A stretch of DNA of 64,000 bases, from positions 47,516,001-47,580,000 of the forward strand of contig NC_068926.1 in NCBI RefSeq assembly GCF_023091745.1, in the 5' to 3' direction. The stretch comes from Budorcas taxicolor (lineage: Eukaryota; Chordata; Mammalia; Artiodactyla; Bovidae). The translations under genes were made by a program, and so were the position numbers. This document shows, piece by piece, positions 1-11,764 of this stretch (the first letter of the stretch is position 1; each line of letters begins with the position of its first letter). Below the pieces are notes generated by a model, which made no database searches, was not told the DNA's origin, and saw nothing but the letters and a program-made list of their open reading frames with translations.

Positions 1-128
1 TCAAACCAGTCAGCCTAAAAGTTCAGAGATTCGTTGTCTTCTGATAACTCAAGAGGTGTAAGAAGTTGAAATTTCCTTGTGAAATATCTCAAGCGTTCAT
101 TGTTGGCAACCAATTAAAAAATATTTAA

Positions 129-291
129 AGGACATTTGGTGATGTGTAGAGACATTTTTCATTGTCACACCTGCAGGAGATGCTGCTGGCCCCTGGGTAG
201 AGGCCAGAGATGCTATTAAACATTCTTCATCACACGGAACAGCCCCCACAACAAAGAGCGTTATCCAGCCTTCAGTGTCCGTTGAGAAACC
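129..291 (+). mobile_element. MER5A-like hAT-Charlie DNA transposon remnant
   Basis: The stretch follows the remembered MER5A order: GGACATTTGG, a GAGACATTTTT block, TGTCAC, GGTAGAGGCCAGAGATGCT, AGCCCCCACAACAAAGA and a final GTTGAGAAACC. It is an old, non-coding miniature. Recognition is from memory of the consensus. Confidence 0.75.
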
Positions 292-922
292 ATATTGAGA
301 AGCGGAATATTTCCTGCCTTATCAGTCAGCAAGGATATCATAGTCATCAGCAATTGCAGCCCTCCAGTATGAACTGGTGAATGCTGAGGGAACTCAGGAA
401 AGTAAAGAATACCTGCCATCTAGCAGCCACTGGACTGTAGCCACTCCTGATGGTGAGCCCAGAGGAAACTCAGGATGTGAAATACGGGATACTGGCCCCA
501 GAAAGCTGAGGTGCATACACAAGGGATGATTTCAGTGAGCACAGACTTTGCGTCTTCACATATATAGAAAAGCCCCAAGTTCCTTACCTTGAGATATCTG
601 GTTTTCTTTAATTAATGGTAATCTTTTGATGTTCCAGCTACCTGCCCTGTGTTGCAAAAAACTCCGATATATCTTGGCTCCCCTTTCACCTCCTTGGGGC
701 ATTTCTCAGAGCTATCTGAAACACAGACTCCTGGGCTGTAGTCCTCATTTTGCCCCAGGTAAACTTACTGCGCAACTTTCACAATGTAAAGTGTTTTTAA
801 GACAACAGTAACTTAGGTTGATTTTGCGCATGGGCCACCTAGTGTATTAATGTTTCTCTAAATAGCTGTCTTGATGATTTTCTTTCACTTTTAAGAAGTA
901 AAAATTCATTTTTATATGAAGG
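292..922. other. Intronic sequence, nothing recognised
   Basis: No exon, RNA gene or repeat family was recognised. A 61-codon open frame at 626-811 has no supporting feature. Confidence 0.5.
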
Positions 923-930
923 AAGGCCAT

Positions 931-1148
931 AGTTGGGGTTTCCAAGGTGGCTCAGTGGTAAAGACTCTGCCTGCCAAGCAGGAGACACAGGTTCGATTCC
1001 TTGGTCAGGAAGATCCCCTGGAGAAGGAAATGGCAACCCCCTCCAGTATTCTTGCCTGGAGAATCCCCTGGACGGAGGAGCCTGGTAGGCTACAGTCCGT
1101 GGGTTCACAAAGAGTTGGATATGACTTAGCAACTAAAAACAACAACAA
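931..1148 (+). mobile_element. Bov-tA SINE
   Basis: tRNA-like head (GGTGGCTCAGTGGTAAAG and GGTTCGATTCC, the A- and B-box regions) joined to a BovA body (TCCAGTATTCTTGCCTGGAG) and the TAGCAACTAAAAACAACAAC tail. An 8-bp target duplication, AAGGCCAT, lies at 923-930 and 1149-1156, so the copy is complete. Confidence 0.92.
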
Positions 1149-1156
1149 AAGGCCAT

Positions 1157-2214
1157 TGTCATCTGTCTTAGAGCATTTTTTATCTAAGGGATTATATGTG
1201 GTAAATAAGTTTTCTTCAATAGAAAAACTTACTGTTGCTCTTTGTTGAAACACTAATTCCTCAGGAAGCCTGTCACTCCATTACCCACTGTCTACTTTCC
1301 TCCTCTCTAATCAATGACCTGATTCCTTTTCCTACTGGTCTCTTCACTACCCCTGAGATACAGTATATTTGTTTCAGAAGTATCCAGTGTTTTATATTAT
1401 GTGTAAAGTGCTTATGAAAATACTTGGAGAGAGCGACATTTCAGATATGAAATATATTTTTCTTCATGTGAATTGTATGGCTACCACGAGTAAAAGAATA
1501 TTTATTCCTGCTTCTGTGAAACCAACATCCAGGGAAACTAGCTGTACCATAAAAAAGAAGGATCGCACTGTTATAAATGAACAGTCTATAAAGAGGGTGA
1601 TTTCTGTTGGGCACATACTTCTTTAAAGAAACAGCAATAAATTAAGTTTGTCTTTAAGGTGGTCTGTTGCCTAAATGGAAGAAAATAGTGGGTGCCAAAG
1701 AACAATGTGATTGTAAAAGTGGGAATCCAGAGGCGGGTGAGTTAACATTCCAAGGAAAGAGAGAGAGACGGACCCAGCCTTTCATGAGTTCAGAGGACAC
1801 AGAGAAGATGAGATTACGGACTGGGGCAGGGATTCCACGTAATGGGAAGGATCACTTTCTGTTTGCTGAGTCATCATCTTCACTCTCCTGCCTTCTCTGT
1901 CTGCCTGGTGCCCCAGGAGGATGATCCTTAGGGATTGCAGGAGGGAGGAGAAAGGGCCAGGTTTGTTTCTCTGGGCCTCACCGTGGGCTTCCTCTCTAGT
2001 GATGTTCTGCAGTACTGCAGCTCCCCTGGTGGATTTTGCTGCATTAAAAGCTCCACAATGACCCTACTCTTGCATGCTGATCTGTGGGACTTAATAGTAG
2101 TAAAAAATACTATAGCTACAATAAAATACTTTTTTAATATTATGGAAGTATTAATATGAAAGCGATCCTTGGTCATCCTATAGAAAACAGCGCAATCATA
2201 TGAAGATAACTACA
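1157..2214. other. Intronic sequence, nothing recognised
   Basis: Short open frames (for example 1369-1626, 85 codons) have no conserved-looking composition, splice context or recognisable protein. No repeat family was recognised. Confidence 0.45.
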
Positions 2215-2410
2215 TAGGACTGTTCATCACAACAATGTTATTAAAAAAAATAAAAAATCTGGAAATAGTCCAAAAGTCTACCAGTAGAGGATTGGTGGGT
2301 TAAATGTACTAGAACATTATCATACAAAATGTGGTTGATATATACTGGTATGGAAAACTGTCATAAATAACAAGTAGATTAAAAAAAAGTAATATTTGAT
2401 CACTGTAGAA
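2215..2410 (+). mobile_element. Old L1-class LINE fragment
   Basis: Contains the diverged L1 3'-region pattern CTGGAAATAGTCCAAAAGTC, GGATTGGTGGGTTAAAT and ATACTGGTATGGAAA. It is interrupted by the CHR SINE that follows. Confidence 0.5.
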
Positions 2411-2454
2411 AATAGAAAACAAAAATGATGGGCAAAAGTAAAATCAGCAAAACA

Positions 2455-2610
2455 GAGGTTTCCCTGGTGGTCCAGTGGCTTAGACTCCATGCTCCCAATG
2501 CAGAGGGCTGAGGTTTTATCTTTGGTCGGGGAACTAGATCCCATATGCCAAAACTAAAGATCCTGCATAGTGCGACTAAGGCTTGGTGCAACCAGATAAA
2601 TAAAATGCAC
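2455..2610 (+). mobile_element. CHR-type tRNA-derived SINE, truncated
   Basis: TTTCCCTGGTGGTCCAGTGG head, GGGAACTAGATCCCATATGC middle and an AGATAAATAAAA end. Much of the usual body repeat is missing. Confidence 0.8.
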
Positions 2611-2689
2611 ATAAATATTGTAGAAAAGAAAATTAGCAAATCAGTCATAAACTTGATATCCAGTGAGAACCCATACCAGTATTTTTAAA

Positions 2690-3030
2690 TAAATGTTATT
2701 TTTGAAAGTATAATGTCTATGAAGAAAATGAAACAAATGAATCATTATATGTAACATTTCCATGATCAAGGGGTAGAAATGTGCTTGCCGGGAGCTGGGG
2801 AAGTAGGGACAGGCTGGGGAAAAGGGTACAAACTGTCATCTATTAGATGAATAAGTTCCAGGGATCTAATGTGAAACAGTAATCTGAGCCTCTAATGCAG
2901 TGGTCGTATGGATGATAATAGTGTATTATGTAACTGAAATTTGCTAAGAGGGTAGACCTTCAGTGCTCATATATTAATATATTGCAATGTTATATGTGGA
3001 TTATACCTTCATCAAGCTGAAAAAGGAAAA
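2690..3030 (+). mobile_element. Old L1 (L1MA-like) 3' end
   Basis: Recognised by GATGAATAAGTTCCAGGGAT, AACTGAAATTTGCTAAGAGG and GTAGACC, the usual end of L1MA-class elements, finishing in an A-rich run near 3020. Non-coding. Confidence 0.7.
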
Positions 3031-3323
3031 AAAGAGAACATTCTTGGCATCCTTGAACTCACTGTCACCCTCCTCCATTTACTGTCTTTATTTTCTCAAA
3101 GGTAGCCATTACCTGAACATACTTTGCTTTTTCCTGTTCTTGAGTTTTATGCAAGTAGCATCCTATCCTCTGTAGCTGTTTGTGTATGGCTTCTCACAGC
3201 TCCATGATGTTCATGCGTTTTCTGTTGGTTGTTGTGTCTGTCCCAATGTTTTGCCTAACTTATTACTGGGTTTTCTGTTTTGTTACTCTTCTGTTTGTTT
3301 AGCCCTGTTTATATGTATTAAGT

Positions 3324-3532
3324 GAGCTTTCCTCGTGGCTCAGTGGTAAAGAACTCTCTTGCCAATGCAGGAGATGTGGGTTTGATCCCTGGGTCGGGAA
3401 GAACTCCTGCAAAGGAAATGGCAACCCCCTCCAGTGTTATTGCCTGGAAAAGCCCATGGACAGAGTGTACTCTGTCCAGAGTGTACTGCAAGAGTTGGAC
3501 ATGACTTAGCAACTAAAGAACAGCAACACCAC
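3324..3532 (+). mobile_element. Bov-tA SINE with an internal 11-bp duplication
   Basis: Full head, body and tail order of Bov-tA. Within the body CAGAGTGTACT occurs twice in a row around 3462-3487, replacing the usual AGGAGCCTGG...TCCATGGGG segment. Confidence 0.9.
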
Positions 3533-3714
3533 CTTGATATGCATAAATATACAGGGCTCTGCATTTTTGTTTCCAAAAATGTAATACCAGTGTATATTTT
3601 TACATCTATGTATGATGACAATATCTCCAGACCATTAAATGTTTTTATTCTAATGTGTCCTTTGAGCAGCTGCCTAATTTATATAGCAGTTTTGCTTTAC
3701 CCCACAATTGCGTA

Positions 3715-3997
3715 GGAGAAGGCGATGGCACCCCACTCCAGTACTCTTGCCTGGAAAATCCCATGGATGGAGGAGCCTGGTAGGCTATAGTCCATGGGGT
3801 CGCGAAGAGTCGGATACGATTGACCAACTTCACTTTCGCTTTTCACTTTCATGCATTGGAGAAGGAAATGGCAACCCACTCCAGTGTTCTAGCCTGGAGA
3901 ATCCCAGAGACAGGGGAGCCTGGTGGGCTGCCGTCTATGGGGTTGCACAGAGTCGGACACGACTGAAACGATTTAGCAGCAGCAGCAGCAGCAGCAG
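3715..3997 (+). mobile_element. BovA2 SINE, complete
   Basis: Two BovA-type monomers in a row: one starting GGAGAAGGCGATGGCACCCC, the second GGAGAAGGAAATGGCAACCC, joined by the CACTTTCGCTTTTCACTTTC linker and ending in (AGC)8. A perfect 13-bp target duplication, CCACAATTGCGTA, lies at 3702-3714 and 3998-4010. Confidence 0.96.
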
Positions 3998-3998
3998 C
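3975..3998 (+). repeat. (AGC)8 microsatellite, 3' tail of BovA2
   Basis: Eight perfect AGC triplets. This is the standard BovA2 tail and a likely length-polymorphic site. Confidence 0.95.
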
Positions 3999-4010
3999 CA
4001 CAATTGCGTA

Positions 4011-5761
4011 CTGGATAAAGGCTCTCTAAGTGTCAGACAATGGGCAAAAATCTGGGGATAAATATGAGCAGAATAAAGTCCTTGCCTTTCACAGATAATT
4101 AAAAAAGCAAGAATGCAAAATATGATAAAAATTGACATAGGGAATGTTAACACAATTTCATTTAACAGTTCCTATTGCCGTGTAATTAGGTGGCGGCCAA
4201 ACAGTTACTGTGAACCTTTAGTATTTTTTCCTAAATTGTAATATTTGGAGTGTGTCACTTTCAGATCCTTGTAACTTTTAATTTTTTTTGTTGTCATCCT
4301 GTTACAGGGTGACTCATTTATTCTGGCATCTAATACCTTAGCAGCTATGGAAATAGCATTGATTCTTGATACGTTTTATTTGTAAGGATTAGAGTACATG
4401 CACTTTCTTTGTTGTTTATCTCCTGGTTTCTGAACTATCTTACCACTGAGAAACTAGATGTTGGTTTAGATTCAGGAATTTAAGTTATGATGTCTTCCAT
4501 ATGAGTCTACCTTTCTGTGAGTAAAGAAACCAAATTCTTCATCATTGTAGAGCTTCATCCTCTTTTTTTTTTTTTCAAGCCCTAAGATGGAAGTGGAGAC
4601 TTTTCTGGGAATGAAGTTCTAAATTAAACAAAATAATCTCCAGTTTATCAATGTATAAACCAAAATCTTATATACCAAAGAATATAAGATCTCATTTGTG
4701 GTAAACTTGATTTTGATTGGGTTTATAAGGTTATGGATTCGATAAAGTATTCTGTTATTCATAACAATTAACAATCTAAATAGCAGTTCCACAATAATAG
4801 AAGGGCTGTTGCATGGAACTTAGCTGCTAATTGCACAGTGAATGGAACAAATAATAATTGCTGTAGAAGTTCAGGGAAAAATAGGATCAAATGGGGTGAT
4901 CAAAAAGAAAGCTTCACTGAAGAGGTGGAATTTGACCTGATTCTTTATATTCCAAACGGAATTTTGATGATAGAGGCAAAAGCTCATTTCAAGTTGCTGA
5001 AACACCTTAAAACAATAGGTGGAGAGTTTTTCTGGACATCACTTGTGGCTTTTGTAAATATATTCTCTTTATCTATAACATCTTACATTTTCATGAGGTC
5101 CGAACGCAAGGGCAGCATCAGTAGACAACCGTGATACCTAGTTATGGGTAATTAAGTATTGTGATTTTTTATTCATCAGGGGAGCTGGCATTGGGTCTCC
5201 TATTGCTGGCCGCTATTGTCCTTCTTCACTCATGGATGACAGATGTTCTTAGTGCCCAACTGTCTGAGTCGTCGTCTCTGACATTGGAAGGCCAGCTGCT
5301 TTGCTTTTTATCTCCTGACTCTTCCACTATGCTTTGTGTGGGAGGAAGAGAACTGGGGAGGATGGGATGGGAGGTAAAATAGGCAAGACTGACTTGGCCG
5401 AGTACACAATGTGCCCTGCACACCCCATCGAACCTATCAACAGGGTGTCTATCTTAAACCATGTCCACACCATGGACACTTATGACCAGCACCGCTGCCA
5501 TCCTGGCCCAGACCACCATCCTCTCTAGTCTGGATTGCTGCTGCACTCCCGATCTAGTCCTTCTTCTTCATCTGTCCTACCCCCAACCCCATCTAATCTC
5601 CCTATTGTAGCCAGGTCATTTTAAACATCTAGGATTAGTACTACCAATATAATGTCCAACATGTTGACTATAGTTATTCCAATTTTATGCTATGTAGGAA
5701 AACTCTTAATAGAGGAGATCTTAAGATTTTTTTATCATGATAAGTTTTTTTTTTCTTTTTA
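4011..5761. other. Intronic sequence, largely unrecognised
   Basis: No exon or repeat was recognised. A T-run lies at 4562-4575. The open frame at 4838-5134 (98 codons) has no recognisable domain or splice context and is treated as chance. Confidence 0.5.
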
Positions 5762-5915
5762 CTGGATGTTAACTAAATGGATGTTAACTAAACTTGCTGT
5801 CGTAATCATTTCACAATATATGTAAATCAAACCATCATGCTGTGTATCTTAAAGGTACACAGTGATGTGTGTCAATTATTTTTCAGTAAAACTGAAAAAA
5901 ATACATAGAAAGTAA
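5762..5915 (+). mobile_element. Old L1 3'-end fragment
   Basis: TTTCACAATATATGTAAATC, ATCATGCTGTGTATCTTAAA and TGTGTCAATTATTTTTCAGT are the common end of old L1M elements. A 15-bp unit (TGGATGTTAACTAAA) is perfectly duplicated at 5763-5777 and 5778-5792. Confidence 0.7.
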
Positions 5916-6474
5916 ACAGCTGGGATTTGTGACTGATCCTGCAGCCTAAAGATTAAAAAAATCAAATGCCTGTTGGGATAAATATGCGACATAAATGAGG
6001 CATAAGGGCTGGGTGGGGACTGTGGCCAACTAGTAAATTCTTGCCCCAGGGCACAGCTCTGTGGTTTGTGGCTGGATGGCAATGGATTCCCTGATTTCTC
6101 ACATGTTGCAGTGTTTTAAAGAAACATGTGAAACAGATTTTTATGTGAAATTATCTGTTTTATCAGTATTGGGTATTAAGAGCTAATTGTGAATGTCAGT
6201 AATGCCATGAAGAATCAATTACAATTCTTTGGAGCCAGATTTCACCCAGGTAACAAAATTTGCTGTGGGCATTGGGGAGAGTTTTAAAACAAGAAGACCT
6301 GGGAGGATGACCTTCTGCCATCATCTACCTGGGCTTCCCTCTGCAGCACGAGTTTGGGGAAATGACAGTTTCTTCTTAGATTATTGTAGAACAAGTGCCA
6401 CCTATATCCCTCTTTATGACTGCAGATGCCCTTTGCCCAGATGAAAGCTACCCTGGAATTTAATAAGTAGAATT
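5916..6474. other. Intronic sequence, nothing recognised
   Basis: No repeat, exon or RNA gene was recognised. Confidence 0.45.
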
Positions 6475-7648
6475 TTTTTCAAAACAATAGAACTTCTTGT
6501 TGAAGCGTAGTTGATTGACAATGCTGTGTTGGTTTTAGGTATAAAGCAAAGTGAGTCAGTTATGTGGTGGTCTTTCTCAGATTCTTTTCCATTACGGATT
6601 GTTACAAGATACTGAGTAGAGTTAGTCCTATGCCGTGCAGTAGGTTCTTGTTTATTTTAGTGTGTGTATCTTGTTTATTTAGTGTGTGTCTGTTAATCCC
6701 AACCCTTGGTTTATTCCCTGCCTCCTCTTCTTTGGGTTTCCCTGGTGGCTCAGACGGTAAAGTGTCTGTCCACAATGCAGGAGACACAGGTTCGATCCCT
6801 GGGTTGGGAAGATCCCCTGAGAAGGAAATGGCAGCCCACTCCAGTATTCTTGCCTGGAAAATCCCATGGACGGCAGAGCCTGGTAGGCTACTGTCCATGG
6901 GGTTGCAAAGAGTTGGACACGACTGACCGACTTCACTTCACTTCACTTCCTCTTCTTTGGTAACCAGAAGTTTCTTTTCTATGTCTGCGAGTCTCTTTCT
7001 GTTTTGTAAATGAGTTCATTAGTATCATTTTTCAGATTTCATGTATAAGAGATGTCATGTTATTTATCTTTCTCTGGCTTATTTCTCTTGGTATGATCAT
7101 CTCTATGTCTGTCCATGTTGCTGCAAATGGCACTATTTCATTCCTTTTTATGGCTGAGTGATATTACATTGGAAAATATATGTAACGTCTTCTTTATCCC
7201 TTCCTCTGTTGATAGACATTTAGCTTCCTTCCATGTCTTGGCTGGTACAAGTAATGTTGTTATGGACATTGGGGTGTGTGTACCTTTTCAAATTAAGGGT
7301 TTTGTCTTTTCTGGTTTATGCCTAGGAGTGGGATTGCTGGATCATATGCAACTGTATTTTTACTTTTTTAGGAACCTCCAAGTGTTCTCTCCATAGAAGC
7401 TGTACCAATTTACATTCCAGTCAACAGTGTGGGAGGATGCCCTTTTCTCTGTACCCTCTCCAGCCTTTATTATTTGTCAGCTTTTTAATGATGTCCATTC
7501 TGACTGGTATGAGGTGGTACCTCATTGTAGTTTTGATTTGCATTTCCCTAATAATTAGTGATGCTGAGCATCTTTTCTTGTGCCTGTTGGTCATCTGTGT
7601 GTCTACTTTAAAGAACTGTCTGTTTAGATCCTCACTTCTAGTGAGTAG
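6475..7648 (-). mobile_element. Bovine-type L1, 5'-truncated, split by a SINE
   Basis: The + strand shows the reverse complement of the 3' UTR (GTAGTTGATTGACAATGCTG near 6509) and then the end of ORF2 (GTGGGATTGCTGGATCATAT at 7329; TTTGATTTGCATTTCCCTAA at 7533). A Bov-tA copy at 6736-6947 interrupts it. The ORF2 region carries many stops and is dead. Confidence 0.88.
6736..6947 (+). mobile_element. Bov-tA SINE nested in L1
   Basis: Complete head-to-tail copy ending in the CTTCACTTCACTTCA tail. A perfect 13-bp target duplication, TCCTCTTCTTTGG, lies at 6723-6735 and 6948-6960, inside the L1 3' UTR, so the SINE is younger than that L1. Confidence 0.95.
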
Positions 7649-7938
7649 AATTTTTAAAAAGAGACTTGAAACTGACTCTTTTCCTTTCCAAGTGGCCAGA
7701 ACCTGAACTCAGGGAAACACAATTTACTCCCAAAAGTAAAAGCCCCATTGCGTCTCAGGCTCTGACCTGCTTCCGTAGCCATGTCTCACAGACTGCTGCT
7801 TCTGCTCCGTTTTCCCAGGTTCTCACTGCTCCTTACTCCATGCTGTCCCTCTCCTGGAGTTCTCACGAGACAAAGCAGCTGGAGCAGCATTTCCAGGCAA
7901 AATTAAGTGATCTGCACATGAATTATAATTACTCTTAG

Positions 7939-8152
7939 TGTGTGTGTACTCAGTCGTGTCTGACTCTTTGCGACCCCATGGGCTGTAGCCCTCCAGGCTC
8001 CTCTGTCCATGGGATTTTCCAGGCAAGAATACTGGAGTGGGTTGACATTTCCTTCTCCAGGGGATCTTCCCAGCCCGGGATCGAACCCATGTCTCTTCTG
8101 TCTCCTGCTTTGCTAGGCGGGTTCTTTACCACTGGTGCCACCAACAATAAAA
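7939..8152 (-). mobile_element. Bov-tA SINE
   Basis: The + strand reads tail first (TACTCAGTCGTGTCTGACTC), then the body complement, then the head complement ending TTCTTTACCACTGGTGCCACC. A short GT run precedes it. Confidence 0.92.
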
Positions 8153-9094
8153 CTGTGAGGTGCGCTCACTCAGAAACAAAACTTGTTGGCAAATGAATTG
8201 AGAAACTTGTTGTTATATGTGAATGTCTTTGATAACACTTTAAAGAAAACAGGGCATATTTTAATTCTGTCCTGGTTTCAGTGAAGCTTCTGGATGAATG
8301 AATTTCCTCTGCCACCGTGTCATATTGCTTCCTTTACTTTCTGTGTCTACATTCTTCTTTTATGATGCGATTAAGTGGGAGACTCTTGGGAGACCCCTCT
8401 TTCCCCCGACAATACCCTCAATGGGCTGCCATTCTTCTGGTTTCTTACTTTATCTTTCAAAAAATTTTTTTTAATGCTATACAAAAGAGATGCAGAAATA
8501 GAGGCAGCATATGGCCTTGGAAGAGAAATGCTGACAAGCTGGATACAGCCTTGTGATTCACGAAGAATATAATTTCCTGATTGAAAAGGATGGGTGAGGG
8601 AGGGTAAGGAGCTTGCATAAACCAGGCAGGGTTAGCTGTCTGCAGTGCTACTAGGCGTCTCATTGTCCTTTTCCCCACATCAGTTCAAAAAATATTCAGG
8701 CTTTTAAGGTTGTGGTTTCAAAATTTCTTCCAGTGATTCCTATTAATTCTGCCACACTTAACGTTCCACATTTGAGCTGTTAATTTCATTTGATTATAAG
8801 TCACTTTAGGGAAAAAATAGCTTGTGCTGAGTAACGAGATCTTAGTGATACAAACCCCTGAGTGGTTTTGGGGTAGCTAATGGAGTGGTTCCAGCCAGCT
8901 CTCTTATTTTCTCTTGGACCAGGACGTATAAATCCCCGATATCATGTTCTGCTTTGTTTTGTTTTCAGTCTTGGTCTTTGAGTCACTCAGATGAGGACAG
9001 TCACATTGTGGTCATATGAGATTGAAAAAGGAACCTTGGAGACCGTTTGGTTGGGGGCTGCTCGTCTCAGCTGCGCTTTAGGATCACTTGGAAA
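8153..9094. other. Intronic sequence, nothing recognised
   Basis: No exon or clear repeat. Near 9066-9094 a few words resemble a MER20-like hAT fragment, too little to call. Confidence 0.4.
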
Positions 9095-9377
9095 TTTTTA
9101 AAAATAATTTTGTTCATCTGTTTATTTTTGGCTATGCTGAGTCTTCATTGCTCTGTGGCCTTTTCTCTAGTTGGGGGCTACGGTGATGCAGAGACTTCTC
9201 ATTGTGCTGGCCTCTCTTGTGGCACTTCCATAGCTCTAGAGCTCAGGCTCAACAGTTGTGGCACAAGGACTTAGTTGCTCTGTGGCACGTGGGATCTTCC
9301 CAGACCAGGATCTTTCCAAACCTGTGTCTCCTGCATTGGCTAGCAGATTCTTTACCGTTGAGTCAGCACGGAAGCCC
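9095..9377 (-). mobile_element. CHR-type SINE
   Basis: Reverse complement of a CHR SINE: starts with the T-rich complement of its A-rich 3' end (TGTTTATTTTTGGCTATGCT), then CTTCTCATTGTGCTGGC and ATCTTCCCAGACCAGGATC, ending ...GAGTCAGCACGGAAGCCCC. Confidence 0.85.
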
Positions 9378-9608
9378 CACCAGGAAAAATATTTCTTTTT
9401 TAAAAAAATTACATGTTTGGGTCACATGTATGCAAAGAAATCAGCATGGATATGTGGTGGGGTATTAATATTTTTTTTTAAATGGCCCAACCTGCTGCCA
9501 GGATTGAGACTCTTGGTATGCCTTAGTCCTCTCATTTGGAGTCAGGGATGCTGATACCTGAGTGTCAAAGCTGGAGATGGAGCTGCATTCAGCTAAGGAA
9601 GGGTTAGC

Positions 9609-10089
9609 TTTGCCAACAAAGGTCCATCTAGTCAAACTATGGTTTTTACAGTAGTTATGTATGGATGTGAGAGTTGGACTATAAAGAAAGCTTAGTGCCG
9701 AAGAATTGATGCTTTTGAACTGTGGTGTTGGTGAAGACTTTTGAGAGTCCCTTGGACTGCAAGGAGATCCAACCAGTCCATCCTAAAGGAGATCAGTCCT
9801 GAGTGTTCATTGGAAGGACTGATGTTGAAGCTAAAATTCCAATACTTTGGACACCCGATGCAAAGAACTGACTTATTTGAAAAGACCCTGATGCTGGGAA
9901 AGGTTGAAGGTGAGAGAAGGGGACGACAGAGGATGAGATGGTCGGATGGCATCACAGACTCGATGGACATGAGTTTGAGTTTGAGTAAACTCCAGGAGTT
10001 GGTGATGGACAGGGAGGCCTGGCATGCTGCAGTCCATAGGGTCACGAAGAGTTGGACACGACTGGGCGACTGAACTGAACTGAACTGAA
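9609..10089 (+). mobile_element. BovB LINE 3' end, 5'-truncated
   Basis: Begins at the TTTGCCAACAAAGGTCCATC point of BovB, runs through the C-terminal coding remnant (frame at 9741-10073 resembling VPWTARRSNQSILKEI) and ends with the pentamer tail (GAACT)n. A small GAGTTT duplication lies near 9970-9984. No catalytic reverse transcriptase region is present. Confidence 0.93.
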
Positions 10090-10189
10090 GCAAGAGTTCC
10101 CAGATCTCCTCTCTGAATTTGCTGAACTTGCCATATTCAAGGACATTTTAACCACCTCTGCTGTGCACACTAAACCACTGGGGTTTGTT

Positions 10190-10600
10190 CCTGCTGTTGC
10201 CTCTTAACCTGGCTGCCTGTGCAGTGAGAGAACCTTTTGGTCATCAATGTAACCCCTTCAGTATGGCTCCAGGTGCTTCATGGGCCTTAATCAATCACAG
10301 AATCAAGTACAGTGTCTTCATGATGGCCTCAAAGACTTTGCCTGGTCTGGCCCATGCCTGCGTCTGACCTCATCTTCCCTTCTTGGTGCCTCCTGCATCT
10401 CTATCCAGACACCCTAACTTTTCAGTGCCTTTGATGAGCTTGGTGGGGTTGCTCCTGCCTCAGGGCCTTTGCACTTGCCGTTTCTCCAGCCTGGAAAGCA
10501 TCTCCAGCAGCATTTGCTTGGCCATTTCCTGTCTTCATTTTGATCTCTGTTTAAATGTTCCCTACCCAGGGAGGCTGTGTCAGGAGTGCAGGATAGGGTG
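10190..10600 (+). mobile_element. L2 LINE fragment
   Basis: Matches the remembered L2 3' region: GCCTCAGGGCCTTTGCACTT at 10458-10477, followed by CTGGAAAGCATCTCC and TTTAAATGTTCCCTACCCAG. Very old and non-coding. Confidence 0.75.
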
Positions 10601-11022
10601 GGGGGGGCATGTCTAGATTCAGAAATGATGGACCATGCATTTCTTAAAACTGCCCCTGAGATATTCACGATGCTAACTTCTCACAGTCTGATAGTCTGGT
10701 GGTGAGGGAGATATGGAAGAGCCTTTTACATACGTGGCATTTCTCACTATGGGACGCATGCTTAAAGGGTGTGGGGGGTCTCAGGTGTGTGTGGCACCAG
10801 CTGGGGAAAGAGGGACGAGGATTTGGCATTTCAGTTTTCACCGGCTGCTACAGCTGTGAACCACTGGTGCTCCCTGCCTTGTCTGGGTGGATTCTCAAGC
10901 CAGTCTGTGTTTTCAGCTGCAGTTTGCCCTTCAGGGACCCCATTGTTTCTCACTGGATGAGAGGAATTAGGAACTAATGGCTTATTGATAAGGGAGACAA
11001 AGAAATCAATCATATTTGTCAA

Positions 11023-11221
11023 TGAGGGCTTCCCTGGTGACTTAGCTGGTAAAGAGTCCGCCTGCAATGCTGGAGACCTGGTTTCGATCCCTGGGTTCAG
11101 AAGATCCCCTGGAGAAGGGAATGGCTACCCAGTATTCTGGCCTGGAGAATTCCATGGACTGTATAGTCCATGGGGTTGCAGAGTTGGACATGACTGAGTG
11201 ACTTTCACCTTCCCTTTTTAC
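11023..11221 (+). mobile_element. Bov-tA SINE
   Basis: Head (GGCTTCCCTGGTGACTTAGC), shortened body and GACTGAGTGACTTTCACCTT tail. An 8-bp duplication, TTTGTCAA, lies at 11015-11022 and 11222-11229. Confidence 0.9.
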
Positions 11222-11537
11222 TTTGTCAACATAGGAAAAACAGCCTGGGATTGAAATAGATGATTAGTCACTTGGGTTCTTGGGGATTTTATCACCTGAA
11301 CACACAGAAGGGAAACTGGACACAACCTTGAGAAACTCCAGGTGGTCTGAAACTCAGCATACACCACATAACAGAATGAAGACACACAGAGGCAATGAAA
11401 CTGTATTGTAGACAAATGAAGAAAATTAGATTTACAGGGCCTCAGGTTTGTGATGTAAGTTTATACCTGTTACTGAATTTAGTCTTGGTCTGCTTGCCAC
11501 GTGACAGGCCAATAATTGGGAAATCAAGTGTTGAGGT

Positions 11538-11746
11538 GGACTTCCCAGCTGGTGCTAGTGGTCAAATAATCCACCTACAATGCAGAAGACTCAGGTTCAA
11601 TCCCTGGGTCGGGAAAATCCCCTGGAACAGGAAGTGGCAACCCACTCCAATAATTCTCGCCTGGAAACTTCCATGGGCAGAGGAGCCTGGCAGGCTACAG
11701 TCCACGGGGTTGCAAAGAGGTGGAGATGACTGAATAACTAAGCATG
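11538..11746 (+). mobile_element. Bov-tA SINE, diverged head
   Basis: Body and tail are typical; the head reads GGACTTCCCAGCTGGTGCTA. A perfect 12-bp target duplication, AAGTGTTGAGGT, lies at 11526-11537 and 11747-11758. Confidence 0.92.
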
Positions 11747-11764
11747 AAGTGTTGAGGTAGTTAA

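Noticed and set aside
931..1000. tRNA-like A- and B-box motifs, here and at each Bov-tA or CHR copy
   Set aside because: They are the tRNA-derived heads of SINEs, with no cloverleaf or 3' acceptor end; not tRNA genes.
4838..5134. A 98-codon open frame as a small gene
   Set aside because: No homology recognised, AT-rich surroundings and no supporting signals; expected by chance in a window of this size.
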